The notes beneath the pieces are model-generated. The model saw only the letters and a list, made by a program, of their open reading frames with translations. It ran no database searches and was not told the DNA's origin. 64,000 nucleotides of DNA from Podospora bellae-mahoneyi (taxonomy: Eukaryota > Ascomycota > Sordariomycetes > Sordariales > Podosporaceae): contig NC_085882.1 of assembly GCF_035222275.1 (NCBI RefSeq), forward strand, positions 7,501 through 71,500, in the 5' to 3' direction. A program made the translations under genes and the position numbers. Below are positions 1 through 10,549 of this stretch, in pieces. How positions within the stretch are numbered: position 1 is the first letter of the stretch; each line of letters opens with the position of its first letter.

Positions 1-214
1 AATTACGATGTGGAAACTTTAAATAAAATAATTTTCTAAACAGCTATTTTAGCCGCCTAAAAATCAGTGCGTAATGAAAAGCTTTTTTTAATTAGCTTAT
101 AAGATGCTTAATAAGTTAAAGAGACTTCATAAAATAAAAAGCGAGCTTATTACATTATAGTATAGGTACTTAATTTTATATAGGAAAATAGCTATTTTAA
201 AAATACTGTAACTC

Positions 215-656
215 TATAACGAACCCCTGTATAAAACCTCTGAAAGGGACACTAGTTAAAGGCTACTTCTAACAATTAGTTCGGTGCAGCTAAAGAGTGC
301 ACAACAAGATATTTTAATGCAATCACAAGATACCGTAAATACAATATTACATTGCATACTGCGGAACTCTCTATTTACACTAGCTAGTTCCTCCGTATAT
401 ATAGACCTTGGGGCCCTGAGGTGCTCGCCCTGCTATAGCCCCGATCACTCCTAGCACATTGCATCCTGCGAAGTGCTCGTCGTGCTATGCCTTCGATCAC
501 CCGTAGCATCTTGCATCCTGCAGAGTGCTCGTGCTTCTTAGCGCCATAGCACTTTTGGCCAGCCTTGATTGGCTGCCTCCTGTCTTCCTTAATGATTGGC
601 TGGGGACGTCCCGCGCACTACATACTGCGCGACTTGCCGTTGGGTTAACTGTGACA
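215..656 (+). mobile_element. Solo LTR copy 1, RIP-damaged
   Basis: This fossil LTR matches the copies at 39853 and 55640: shared blocks include the ACCTCTGAAAGGGA segment near the start, a segment ending in CAGCTAAA and AGTGTACAAC-like sequence, and the AGTTCCTCCGTATATA block. It ends in TGTGACA like the intact copy. Five-base flanks at 210-214 and 657-661 match except for one RIP-type transition, so it reads as a target site duplication around a solo LTR. It is moderately RIP-altered and therefore older than the copy at 55640. The superfamily cannot be told from an LTR alone. Confidence 0.75.
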
Positions 657-1079
657 GACTCTAAAGAAAATAAATTAAATGTGCCTTATTTTTTCTCTAT
701 GTAGCTGGTAAGTTACACGTTACTAGCTATTTCCCTAGCCTAGGTATACTAAACTATAAGAAAAAAGGTAATTCAGATTACTTTTTAGGGAACGTGATCT
801 AGGTAATCTACAGGTTTATTATCACAAAAAAGCTAATAGCAAGTCACATAGTATGCGGGGCGCAAAGCGCCTGTAGGTAATTGTTAGAAAACTAATAGAA
901 AGTGGAGCGCTGGGAAGCGACGGGAATACAGTTATCTAAGTAATTCCAAAGTGGGAAAAGTGATTTAGGATTACTTTTAGCACGGTAATCTAAGTAATTT
1001 TAAAGTAAAGAAAGTAATCCAGGATTACATTTAGTAAAGTAATTATTTGTTAGCGTTTTAAGTATTGCACCTAAAATAA

Positions 1080-1572
1080 GCTATTATTGCTTACTGTTTA
1101 GCTGCACTAAACTAGATTATTTAAAAGCGGCTTCGACTAGTATCTTGTTATAGACTAACTATATATTGCAAGACTAAGTAGAAACTGCAGCTGGCTATGG
1201 GAGCTACTTAAGGAAAAGAAGCGTAACGGCGGAGCTGCATAGTAATTAGGCGCTTACTTTTTAGCATAGATAAGCCGGATTACCTAGCTTAGTTAGTAAG
1301 CATAGTAAGCCGGGTTAGGAGGTACCTAGAGAATTAAGATCTATATATATAAAGGAACTAGCTAGTGTAGATAAATAGTTTCGCAGTATGTAAGAATTAT
1401 AAGTTATAATCGTTAGTATTTAGATTTATAATAAGCTATTTGTTATATACTATTTAGTGGTACCGAACTAAAATTATTTAAAAGTGCCTTTAACTAATAT
1501 CTCTTTTAGAGCTTTTAGTAAAAAAGTTTATTATATATTTTATTTAGATGCTTTAGTTAGAACTTCGTTATA
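1080..1572 (-). mobile_element. LTR copy split by a younger LTR copy (outer)
   Basis: The segments 1080-1145 and 1536-1572 are two parts of one minus-strand LTR of the same family, separated by the LTR at 1146-1535. The left part carries the GTTTAGCTGCAC block and the right part ends in the CGTTATA terminus. Upstream of 1080 the match fades. The outer copy must be older than the inner one. It is a heavily RIP-altered fossil. Confidence 0.55.
1146..1535 (-). mobile_element. LTR copy inserted in another LTR (inner)
   Basis: This minus-strand solo LTR is close to the copy at 46294-46693, sharing the AGACTAACTATATA start, the GGAGGTACCTAGAG-like block and the terminus. Flanking pentamers at 1141-1145 and 1536-1540 match apart from one RIP-type transition, which supports a target duplication. 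It interrupts an older copy of the same family. It is heavily RIP-altered and has no coding capacity. Confidence 0.65.
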
Positions 1573-1595
1573 TAAAAGTTTCACTTATTATTAAT

Positions 1596-1713
1596 AAGCT
1601 AGTGTAATTAAAATAACTATTATTATATATTATTTAGCTGCACTGAATTAATTTTGAAAAAATACTTTTAATTTAGTATTTTCTTTATAGATTCTAAATT
1701 AAAGTTTATTATA
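1596..1713 (-). mobile_element. Partial LTR copy, strongly RIP-damaged
   Basis: This is a third partial minus-strand copy of the same LTR end: the TTTAGCTGCACTGAA block followed, at the expected spacing, by the TTATTATA-like terminus. It lies directly beside the nested pair. Only the terminal part of the LTR is recognisable, so it is an old fossil. Confidence 0.45.
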
Positions 1714-2220
1714 GTTTAAAATATAGCTAATAAGTAATCTAAACTTTAGATAAATTAAGGAAAGTTAATTTTTTAATTAAAATAATATTAAAGTTAAATA
1801 GTATATATAAATTATTGTGGAAAGTTTATATAAGTAGATTTATACTTTATTCACTCTATAAAGTTATTTTTAATATAGTTAATATATATTTAATTAATAT
1901 TAGTTTTTATAAAAATAAAATATTTCTAAATTATGGTTTTTTAAAAAAAGTATAATAGCTTACAGAATAATACTACTATAAAAAAATAAAAACTATACTT
2001 TTAAAAATATTACTATAATAACTATTAGTATTATTTTAAAAACAAAGAAAATATATACATTATATTTAAATAATATAAAAATTAATCATTAAACTTAGGT
2101 ATAAAAGTAATATTTAAAGCTAATATTAACGAATAATAATATATATATAATAGTTATAAAAAATAAAAAATAAAATTAATAAACTAAAAGCTCGCATTTT
2201 AAGTAATATAAGTAGCTAAT

Positions 2221-2759
2221 CCTGCAGCGCTAAATCTACAGGGCAAGTGCGCTAACAGCCGCAGCAATTAATAGCTTATCGCCTTATTTAATCTATCGAT
2301 CTAGTCTATTATAGAAAATGTGCCTTGGGGTAGTAAATACCGGCAACAACGGAAAACGTTATCGTCCTCAATAACTGCAACTAATCTATTAATTGTCAAT
2401 AGCTCCATGGATCTGAAGTGTAAGAGACTTGCAACTATTCCCAGTAATTAACCGTTAAACTAACTCTTAAATTGCCTTTGCAAGTGGAAGCAAGTCGTAA
2501 TTGACAAATAGGGGCTTATGGGCAGGGCGGACAATAAGAGGGGTTAACCAACTAGGAGAAGCTCAAAGTAATTAAATAAAGGAAAGCTGGTGCCAGGTCG
2601 CCATAAAGAAAGAAAGGCTTGCAAAGCACTGTTTGCAAGGCCCATATAAGAAAAGACTTACAACCCACAGTTGTAAGCAGTGAAGATCAAGTTGCTAGAC
2701 CTATGCCAATATCAGAGCTGACAGCGGTCAACAGAGCCATCAGTCGGCTTACATCGACT
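2221..2759. other. Intermediate-composition stretch, no gene seen
   Basis: Base composition recovers from the AT island at its left to ordinary values on the right. Short segments such as 2580-2660 look repetitive (two AAGGCTTGCAAAG-like motifs), but I see no gene, RNA or complete element. Confidence 0.5.
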
Positions 2760-4800
2760 TAGACTAGATTCCCATTACGCCAGCTGCTATTCTTGATGAC
2801 GAAATCCTTGAAAGTACTGGGGGTGTGGGTGAAGGCGGTATCGGCGGAAGTATCGCCTCAGGTCTGGTGTAGCCAGTCTCATGTAAGTGGGTAAACGGTT
2901 GCTTGCGCGAGGCAAAGGCGGTGCCGCAGGTTGAACGGGCGCAGGGCTGAGGCGAGCGGACCAAACGCTCCCGGCGTGGCTTGCCAGGCGAGGTCTTGGT
3001 CCCGGGCGAGGGTGAGGACGAGCGGGTGCGAGGGCCGTTGCCTGTGGAAGGCTGGTTGATAGGTTTGGTGCCTGGGAACGTCTTGTTGCCAGAGGGAGGC
3101 TTGTTGCCGGGCAAGGCCTTGGTAGGCAGTGTTGACTGTCGCTTAGGGGTGATGGGAGCCGGGACGGCTGGCAGGGAGAGTGGAACGAAGTCCAAGGCAA
3201 AACCTTCACTGGGCCTGCAGCGGGCTTATTGGCGTCGAAGTTGAGGGCATCACGAAGACCTCTAATAGCTGTAGTAGATAAGGCGATGAAGTTGTTAGTG
3301 GGCTCAATGGAAATGGAAGATGCCACCATTGAGCAGGATGACGTAATGGTCAAGGTTTGGGTGTAGGGACCTGGGCGCACAGGTCAACCAAACGCTGCTC
3401 CAGACTATCAATGTAATCTTGCAGGTGGAGTTGCTTGTCTTCCAGAGTCTTGACTTGATACTCAAGACCCTTAATTTGGCCTGCTTTTTCGTCCTTTTGC
3501 ACAGATTATATACGCAACGAGAGTTCTCTTTTGATAGTGACGATTTTTTCGTCCTTCTGGTATAACTAGTCTGTAAGGCTGGGTGCCGAAGGCGACGTAA
3601 GCTGCTGCTGTAAGGCTTTATCGGAGCAGCCGTATGGCTGTTGAGGCGGCGTTCCAGAAATAATGTGGCCATTGGCTATGAAACCTAGCCTTCTGCTCGT
3701 CGTCGTCGTCAACAGTGAGGTTATCGTGAAAGTAGATACCACACTGATTGTAATATCCTTTGGTGTTGACGATGTGGGTGGGTGCGATGGAAGTCGTCTT
3801 GACGGCTAGTTCGCTCGGGGTAGTATGACATTAGTGAGGGGGCACGTACTGGCGACTAGTAGGCCACTGCTCAGGCAAGGTCATCTTGACGGTCGGTTGC
3901 TGACGTAATGACGGTGCGGTCGGTCGGGGAGGGAGTTGCTGTGAGAGCTGTAGGCTACTGGGCGGGCAAGACGGAAAGAGGTGTGACCTTATACCTGTCG
4001 CCAGGGAGGGAGGGTGAGGGTTCTAGTGACGGCGGCGACGTTATGGATAGCCTCGCGTTCGAATCAACGAGCAAAGGCTTGCCCGGCTACCGGTGATCAC
4101 TGGGCAAGTAGGTGGTTGTTGAGGGAACAGTTGTCGTGGAAGACTGGGTCGTCGGCTGAGCTCTTGGGAGGGCGACCGGCGCGGCAGAAATCGTGGACGG
4201 TGAGGCACTGGTCACCTAACGGTTCAACGCGGAGCGGTTGGCTGCCTGGGCTTGAGAGCGGGCATGGGGTTGATTTTCGTCAATTGTGGTGGAAACATTG
4301 ATTTCGATGGAATTTGGAGAATCGGTGGCGGCTTACAAGTTAACTGTGAAGCTGGCGGCGCGCGGCAGAATTCCGACACCGGCAGGCGGTAAGCTTGTTT
4401 GAGCACCTTGATGGGCAAGATAGACAAAGCAGTCAAGCTGCGTTGGCAGTGGAATTTGTCGTTTTTTGTCGACTTGGTGGATTTCGTCGTTTGACGTGGA
4501 TTTGGCTGGCATTGCCAGTGGTGGGTGTGCTGGACTGACTGTAAAGTCGGCCGTGAAGATGTAATCGACACAGGACTTTGATGCTGGTTTCGGCGGAAGC
4601 GCAATTTTGCATGGGAAATAAATGGTGGGAAATATGATCCAATTTTTTGGTACGATGCTGTCAGACGGCGGTGATGTCGATCAAATTTTGTGGCTTCGGT
4701 TGACGCGGCGGTCGAACTGGGCCTTGCGCTCAGGGCGTTGGTCATCGGGAGGCGACGCGGCGGTCGGCTTGTTTGACTTGGGGGGCTCGTGAAGTCGAAA
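2760..4800 (-). pseudogene. Broken coding relic of unknown origin
   Basis: The minus strand shows several overlapping reading stretches with coding-like character but no intact frame. They include a proline/serine/alanine-rich segment (about 2790-3230) and a lysine/glutamate-rich segment predicted to form a coiled coil (about 3390-3560, with the motif LEYQVKTLEDKQLHLQDYI). The region sits right next to the LTR nest and could be the remains of a gag-like gene or of a host gene. I recognise no defining domain. It is broken in several places and is treated as a fossil. Confidence 0.4.
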
Positions 4801-5256
4801 ATCGACCAACGTGCCTGGTTAAAAAGCTAGTCGCGCGGCGAAGGAACTAACGCTATTCAAAGGTAATCGATGAATGGTAGCAAGCTACTATTTGACACCC
4901 GGGGGGCTTGGACAGAGGCAATAGTATAGGTATATTGGTTGTAAGTGAGGAAGATGATGGTTGAATGCACGTGCCACAGGGACTTTCGCTTGCAAAGTAC
5001 AGCAGCTGCTAGAGAACAACTACAAGCCCACGGGCCACACTGTCGCGCTAGATAACAGCACCCCACCCGTGTTCTCTGCGGGGAGCTAACGTGCATGGGT
5101 CCTGGGTCCAAATGCCAGGTAGCAGCAGCTTCAACTTTATATTCGGATACACTGCAAAACAAAACAACTGTCAACTGCCCTGAAACTCCTGCGATCTGGT
5201 TACATTATCACCAATCGTTATCGCGCACGCCAGTCCTCTAGCCACCTACCGGCAAG
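4801..5256. other. Intergenic, likely BOS1 promoter
   Basis: There is no gene here. The last hundred bases before 5257 contain the presumed 5' leader of the SNARE gene; no clear TATA box or named site is visible. Confidence 0.4.
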
Positions 5257-6085
5257 ATGGTACGCCTAGCCACCTCAATCCACACCCCTCAGCCTTGCGC
5301 GCCCCTTGCTGACTGTTGATGTCTCTCACAAATAGAACACAACCTTCAATAGCGCCCTCAAACAATCCACGTCCCTCCGAAAAGATCTCTCCTCCCTCTC
5401 TTCCCCCGACTCCAACATTACCCCCGCCATCCTCGGCTCCGTCAGCGCCAGCCTCGCGGCCCTCTCCCGAACGATAGACGAGTACAATACACTCGCCAAG
5501 CAGGAGCTCAACAAGGCCAAGCAAGAGAAGGCCTTTGAACGCATCAAGGACTTCAAGCAGGAAATCTCGTCGTACCGTGCCCTACTCGACCGACTTAATA
5601 AGGACAGAGAAGAGCGGGAGTATGTGAACCACAGGGGGGAGCTGCTAGGGAGGAGGCCCTTTGCCGCGCAAACCCCCGAGAACCCATATACTGGCGCTAC
5701 AGTGTCAGGTGTGCAGACTACTTCGGGGTATGGGCATGCGAGGACGAACAGCACGGTCGAGTCTGGCGGTGGGATGGGGATAGGGAGCGGTGATGTTATG
5801 CGGGAGTCGCATGCGCTGAGGGAGCAGGCGTTTTTCCAGCACACGAACTCGGCGTTAGATGATTACATTGCTAGGGGCCAGGCTGTGTTGGGCGATCTGG
5901 GCCAGCAGAGGGAGATACTCAAAAACACGCAGCGGAAGCTGTATAGTGTTGGAAACACGCTCGGGATATCGGGGGATACCATTAGGATGGTAGAACGGAG
6001 GGCGAAGCAGGATAAGTGGATTTTCTGGGGAGGTGTCATGGGCTTTTTTTTGTTTTGCTGGTTAGTGTTGCATTACCTGTCATAG
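5257..6085 (+). CDS. BOS1: BOS1 / membrin-family Golgi v-SNARE
   Basis: This gene encodes a Qb-type SNARE of the ER-Golgi transport machinery; family members pair with Sed5, Bet1 and Sec22 when COPII vesicles fuse. Exons are 5257-5259 (only the ATG) and 5336-6085, giving 250 aa. The intron 5260-5335 has a GTACGC donor, a CTGAC branch site and an AATAG acceptor. The spliced start MNTTFNSALKQ parallels yeast Bos1 (MNALYNHAVKQ). Other matches are the N-terminal helical region (about 1-95), a glycine-rich linker, the SNARE helix (about 160-222, ending NTLGISGDTIRMVERRAKQDK) and a C-terminal membrane anchor (about 226-248, WIFWGGVMGFFLFCWLVLHY). The length is normal for the family. It converges with the thiamine pyrophosphokinase gene, 144 bp away. 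Confidence 0.9.
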
Positions 6086-6229
6086 TGTCCCAACCAGGGA
6101 GAGTGGGAAATAGTCATGAAGTGTGGAGTTTTGGCATGGTTTTACGGCAAACTGGTACTAAGGTATATAGGACCGAAGTTTTTGTTTTGTGTGCTCCGCC
6201 CCTCTGATCATCACAGCGAAAGCGTCCCA

Positions 6230-7122
6230 CTAGATTTCCCTTAGCGACATAGTAAATAGCACATCCCTAGTTGCTTCTACCTCGATGACTTGGGTCTCGG
6301 GCAGGATGTGGTTGCTGGTGCTCATCTGCCCCCCAAATTCCGTCGGCCAATCCGTTACGTCCCATTCCAGGCCCTTGGTCGTGATGTAGCTCGGCTCTTT
6401 CATAGGCAGAATGCCTACCCACTTTGCGAACACGTCCTTCTCCCCTGCCGGACCGTCTCTCACCCGGATGACGTGCTTTCTGCCTGCTTTGAGCATGAAG
6501 GTCAAAGACTCGCCGCTGAAGAAGTACATCTTGCCTTCGTTATAGTCGGGGTCCCGCTGAAACAGATATAAGTGGTGAAGCTGGGATATGCCGTGGTCAA
6601 CTCTGCCCCCGAGGCTGCCAACGACGACGATGTCCTTCCCCTTGAGAGAGGGACGATATTTCGCGCGGGTGTGCTCAACTGCTTTGGCGAAATCGGTCGA
6701 GTAGTCATCGCGGTAGTATATCACGTTGGTGCGTCTTGGAGGGGTCTCGTAGTAGGTGCGCGCCTCTTGGCTGATGGAATCCAGGTCACCGATGATAACG
6801 TCGAGGTCGTCAAAGGAGGGGTCGGAATGAATGCCGGCCGCATCGTGGAGGCAGTTGGCGGCACCGTCGGCGGCTATATGAAAGATGGCTGTAGAGGATG
6901 TTGAGTTAATGTGTGGGGTAATGAATAGGTATGAAGGGAAGGGGGGCACGGACCATTATTCCATAGTCTCTTGATCATGCCAACATGATTGTGGATGGGC
7001 TGGTTGAGGATGAGAAGGGCGTAGTCGGGAGGTGCGTTACTGGATGGAGGGCGGAAGATATCTGTAGGGTTCCATTCGATGATGGGCGAAGCATTCTTTT
7101 GCTGGGGAATGCATGCAGCCAT
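6230..7122 (-). CDS. THI80: Thiamine pyrophosphokinase
   Basis: This enzyme transfers pyrophosphate from ATP to thiamine, forming the cofactor thiamine diphosphate in the cytosol. Exons are 6954-7122 and 6230-6888 (275 aa). The 65-bp intron uses a GTCCGT donor and CTACAG acceptor, and splicing restores WNNAIFHIAADGAANCL, the start of the catalytic domain. Family motifs follow: the DVIIGDLDSIS acidic cluster that binds Mg-ATP, DYSTDFAKAVEH, and VVGSLGGRVDHGISQLHHL. The C-terminal part is the thiamine-binding beta domain (SLTFMLKAGRKHVIRV onward). The start at 7122 precedes EWNPTDIFRP, which is the conserved fungal N-terminus. Length fits the family. It is convergent with BOS1 and no thiamine riboswitch was seen in the intron or the leader. 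Confidence 0.93.
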
Positions 7123-8287
7123 GGCTGTGATGCTCTGTTTGGCTGGTTAGTGTACCCTGCAGGTTGATGACCGGGATGCGAGGATACCAGGTGGGTGGCG
7201 GGGGGCCCTTTAGGTAAAGGGCTTGATGTAAACTCCAATGCTGCGTGGTGGAATCTCTAAATTGTGCCCAGAATAAAAAGTTGGACAATGTGGATTGTAG
7301 GAGTTGATAACCGGGTAAATAAGTTCTATGAGCTCTCTATATTCGAGTTCATAGGTAAGTGTTTGGAACTGAGGTTGCTACAATTTGAGCAAGGCTATAA
7401 CACGGACGGCTTGGAACAAACTGTTTAACCAGACTAGTGAAACCCTAACCCTAGGCATGGGAAACTATGACAGGAAGAACACAATGTCTCTTTCTCCAAA
7501 GGATAGCTTTATGTGGGGGTCGCCTCCTAGGTAATTGAAGAGATGACACTGCTTTACAAATGTCTGCCCCTATGGCTTTTCTTTTGGGGCCAAAAGCTTT
7601 CTGTGGTCTCTTTTATAGAACATAGTTTCTATAGGAAACTACATACTTTCAATTCCGCTCAACGCTTCGAGGCACCGAGGATGAAAACTGTCAAATCCAC
7701 GCCGACGTCAAGTGTGGATTCCATGTCTGCGGGCCTCAGTGGGGATGCTGTAATTAGCCGCCCGCTGTGGGGATCAAGCAGCCTGATAACCTCACAGCCT
7801 CGCGCCAAGGTAGGTAGGTACCGTAGTACCTTACCAAAATCGACTCGATCCTCTCGCCGCATTTCATCGAGCTACAGCATATCGTGACATCCAGGCCGCG
7901 CACAAGCTTCCGTTCCCGTCCCAGTAGTTGTGGCACTGGCTGTGCCGCCCGCTTCCATGTTATCAGGAGGAATCCCGGTTGGGATGTAAACCGCCTTATT
8001 GGCCGAATTTCAATATCGGCATCTTTGATATCTTGAGGACTGTGCGTTAAGTGTATGTGTTGGTCGACTTTGTTATCTGATATTGAAGTCTATCGTTTCG
8101 ACCTAGCACGCTCTAGACCCGACTTTTCGGTGGCGCTCTCCTCAAATGGACGCCTGACAGGCGACTTGACAACCGTTCATTCACCATGGTTGGTGAGTTA
8201 GGTATATATTCCAGCTATGTCCCACTGGTTCGTCGCAGCCCGGTTCAGCTGAACATCACACCCGACACCTTGTTTCAACTAGAGACC
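7123..8287. other. Intergenic stretch with telomere-like block
   Basis: This stretch has no supported gene. At 7441-7472 lies AACCCTAACCCTAGGCATGG followed by GAAACTATGACA, a block nearly repeated at 41516-41547 (separate entry). A GGTAGGTAGGTACC-type motif lies near 7808. The last 120 bases form the leader of the next gene. Confidence 0.4.
7441..7472. repeat. Dispersed 32-bp block, copy A
   Basis: AACCCTAACCCTAGGCATGG then GAAACTATGACA recurs with about two differences at 41516-41547. The first half contains two CCCTAA units like fungal telomere repeats, but two units are far too few to call an interstitial telomere. It may be the conserved end of a short repeat whose remainder has decayed. 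Confidence 0.5.
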
Positions 8288-10252
8288 ATGATCATCTATA
8301 AACCATCAATCGTTTTGACCGCAGTGCTCTGCGCCGACCTTGCCGGAGCTCAGGACTATGTCGGCCCAAACTTCGAAAGATGTCAAAAACGAGTTACCAG
8401 CATCTTGGAGGGAAAGGAGGAATGGAACGGCATCAACAACGTGACCGTAGAGCAGTACATATACCGTGGTGCCGTTCGGGGGATGAACTCCGAGTATGAG
8501 CAAACTTCCAGAGATAAGTTCATCACCATCACCACCGAGGGTTGCAAGGTGCTCTGTGAGAGCCCTGTCGACTTTTATTGGCACTCGGATATCACGACCA
8601 CCCTCAGCATTATTTCCAACTGGATATTGCCTATCATGGCCTTGCTTTCCGCTCTTCCATACGATTCCTTGCACCGCAGGACGGCCGGGGCACCGTGGTG
8701 GCAGACCAGGATCATGGGGACCCTTCGCGCCCTGCTTAACTGGCTCGGGTCTCCCGAGACAGCCCTTACAAACACATTATTCAACATCCATCAGATGCAC
8801 GAATGTTTAGCTGAAACCAAGTCATCAGGCCAAGGCATTTCAGGCAACAACAACCTGCGGTCACTCAAGATGGATGCCTACTACGTGCTCAGCTGCATAG
8901 GCCAGTTCAACATGCCCGATGTAGGCAGTGACGAGTTTTTGGAGCCCCTCGTCTACGCCTTATTTAGGGGCTTTGTACACTTGGATGCTGGAGAGGCAGC
9001 CGCTCATGCCCAATCCACGACGTACCCGCCAGCCGGCACTACACCAGATCAAAGGGAACGGTCGGAGCAAGCGAAGGTGTGGACGAGAGAACTTCTTCAA
9101 GAAATGGCGTTTCAACTCCGGATGCTCCGTCGTCGAGGAATCTACCCATCGCTTGTCAATGTGTTCCTCTTCTGCGTCGCCTACGCCATGGCCGTCGTCC
9201 TGGCTTTTAGCGACGTTGGCGAAAGAACCACAGCTCACGCTTTGGCTCTAGGTATCCTAGTCAGCTGGCTGCCGCTGCTTGTCTTATTTTCCATTCTGGA
9301 CCGGAATCCCATGTCGGCCGATCGGAGCAGGAAGTTGATGTCTCGATGGCTGTGGAACGCCGACGCAATCCGTCGGTGGGAGAAAGTTTCGGGAATCCCT
9401 GCTTCCCAGAATCCGCCGCCAGTCATGCCGGCGGGAGGTCCGCCTGCGTCACCGGACTGGTGGACATGGAACAAGGAAGAGAATTTGCGCGCGTTGCAGC
9501 TACCGCCCGGTCACACGCCTCTATTTGGTCCCTTTCAGCAGCCTGTAAGATTCGACCCCTTCATTGGAGAGTTTGTCGGCCAAGGAAGACAAATGGGCTA
9601 CCATGGTCTGGCTTTTTCTGTTGTGCACAGTGTCTATGACAGCCACGGAACCGATCGACGGATGAGGTCCATTCAGGAAATCGTGGAACATACGCGTGTC
9701 AGGCTCGGTGGACCGCGGCCCTGGGCGTGGTGGAGGATGGCATTCATTTCATTGACGATAGTTTGGCTCTTTGCTGGAATGGCATTTATGATCTCATACA
9801 ACACTCCTACTGTCGGCTTCGCTTGTCGGTCTGGGTCATACACAGTGTACGGCCTTCTTACCTTCGGTTCCTGGTTCTTGTCATTGCTGCCATGCTACAA
9901 ACACCCTGATAATTGGATGAGAGCCGTGGCCCATGCCTTCAACGGACTGGCGCTTCTCACTCTCTTACTCATCATCTTTGCCTCCTTCAGCGGTATTTTC
10001 AACAACTGCATATGCAAGGGAGGGCTGGCTGGATACTTGGACTTTGAGAGTGCAGAGTTCTACCGGAACCCAAACCATTTCAACGTCTATAAATGGTGGA
10101 TGGCCGGTGCTATTGTGGGCGCTTTGCCCATAACCTTCAGCTTGCTTAGGGCAGCTTGGTTGTTGATTCGACTGAAGCCTCTGTGGCAGGCTTCGGAGCA
10201 ACACAACCCACATGTGCGCAACCCCGGAGTTGATATGATCTGGTTGGTTTAG
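8288..10252 (+). CDS. Polytopic membrane protein with signal peptide, unknown function
   Basis: This is a single-exon gene of 654 aa. I start at 8288 because that ATG begins a signal peptide (IIYKPSIVLTAVLCADLAGAQ); an in-frame ATG at 8186 would add 34 polar residues in front of it. A cysteine-containing extracellular segment follows, with CQKRVTSILEGKEEW and a putative N-glycosylation site (NNVTVE). Hydrophobic spans lie near residues 97-117, 290-310, 315-335, 483-503, 517-537, 552-572 and 602-625. Between spans three and four is a long proline-rich loop (PASQNPPPVMPAGGPPASPDWW). The layout resembles uncharacterised Sordariomycete membrane proteins. I do not recognise a catalytic or transport motif and assign no function. 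Position in the plasma membrane is inferred from the signal peptide. Confidence 0.8.
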   Translation: MIIYKPSIVLTAVLCADLAGAQDYVGPNFERCQKRVTSILEGKEEWNGINNVTVEQYIYRGAVRGMNSEYEQTSRDKFITITTEGCKVLCESPVDFYWHSDITTTLSIISNWILPIMALLSALPYDSLHRRTAGAPWWQTRIMGTLRALLNWLGSPETALTNTLFNIHQMHECLAETKSSGQGISGNNNLRSLKMDAYYVLSCIGQFNMPDVGSDEFLEPLVYALFRGFVHLDAGEAAAHAQSTTYPPAGTTPDQRERSEQAKVWTRELLQEMAFQLRMLRRRGIYPSLVNVFLFCVAYAMAVVLAFSDVGERTTAHALALGILVSWLPLLVLFSILDRNPMSADRSRKLMSRWLWNADAIRRWEKVSGIPASQNPPPVMPAGGPPASPDWWTWNKEENLRALQLPPGHTPLFGPFQQPVRFDPFIGEFVGQGRQMGYHGLAFSVVHSVYDSHGTDRRMRSIQEIVEHTRVRLGGPRPWAWWRMAFISLTIVWLFAGMAFMISYNTPTVGFACRSGSYTVYGLLTFGSWFLSLLPCYKHPDNWMRAVAHAFNGLALLTLLLIIFASFSGIFNNCICKGGLAGYLDFESAEFYRNPNHFNVYKWWMAGAIVGALPITFSLLRAAWLLIRLKPLWQASEQHNPHVRNPGVDMIWLV

Positions 10253-10549
10253 GCAATTTCTTATTATTTTATTTACGACCTGGCTACCCAGAAATACCAA
10301 TCATCTTGTTCATCTGCATCACGTTTGTTTGTATTGTTCTTTTGAGCCCCTGAAAGAGCGTCAGTATTCCGTTGGTTACCTCCCTACCTTATTTACGGCG
10401 AGAGTCTTGGCACCACACCTTGCTGCCTAAAACACAAAGCTAAGATCTTGTTGACATTTAAAACCCCAGCCATGCTCTCTTTATAAACACGCATTCCTTT
10501 TACTGTATTCACTCCCTCAATCACCACAAATCCGTTTGGTCTCATAAAA
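10253..10549. other. Intergenic spacer
   Basis: This spacer of about 300 bp lies between tandem plus-strand genes. It is presumed to hold the 3' end of the membrane protein gene and the leader of the protease gene; a TTTATAAAC-like sequence near 10481 could be a TATA element 70 bp before the ATG. Confidence 0.35.

Larger units (their letters stand above)
1..2220. repeat. RIP-damaged AT-rich repeat island
   Basis: This stretch is very AT-rich, has stops in all frames and no gene. It contains several copies of one LTR-like sequence, listed separately, whose C-to-T and G-to-A differences from the better preserved copies near 46.3, 55.6 and 39.9 kb fit repeat-induced point mutation. Between about 690 and 1080 lie less damaged segments with short repeats around a GTAATC core, unassigned. 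The end of the window truncates the island on the left. Confidence 0.8.

Noticed and set aside
5326-5844. 172-codon minus-strand stretch
   Set aside because: Antisense to BOS1; serine/leucine-rich, with no domain.
7441-7455. Interstitial telomere
   Set aside because: Only two CCCTAA units, so called a dispersed block instead.
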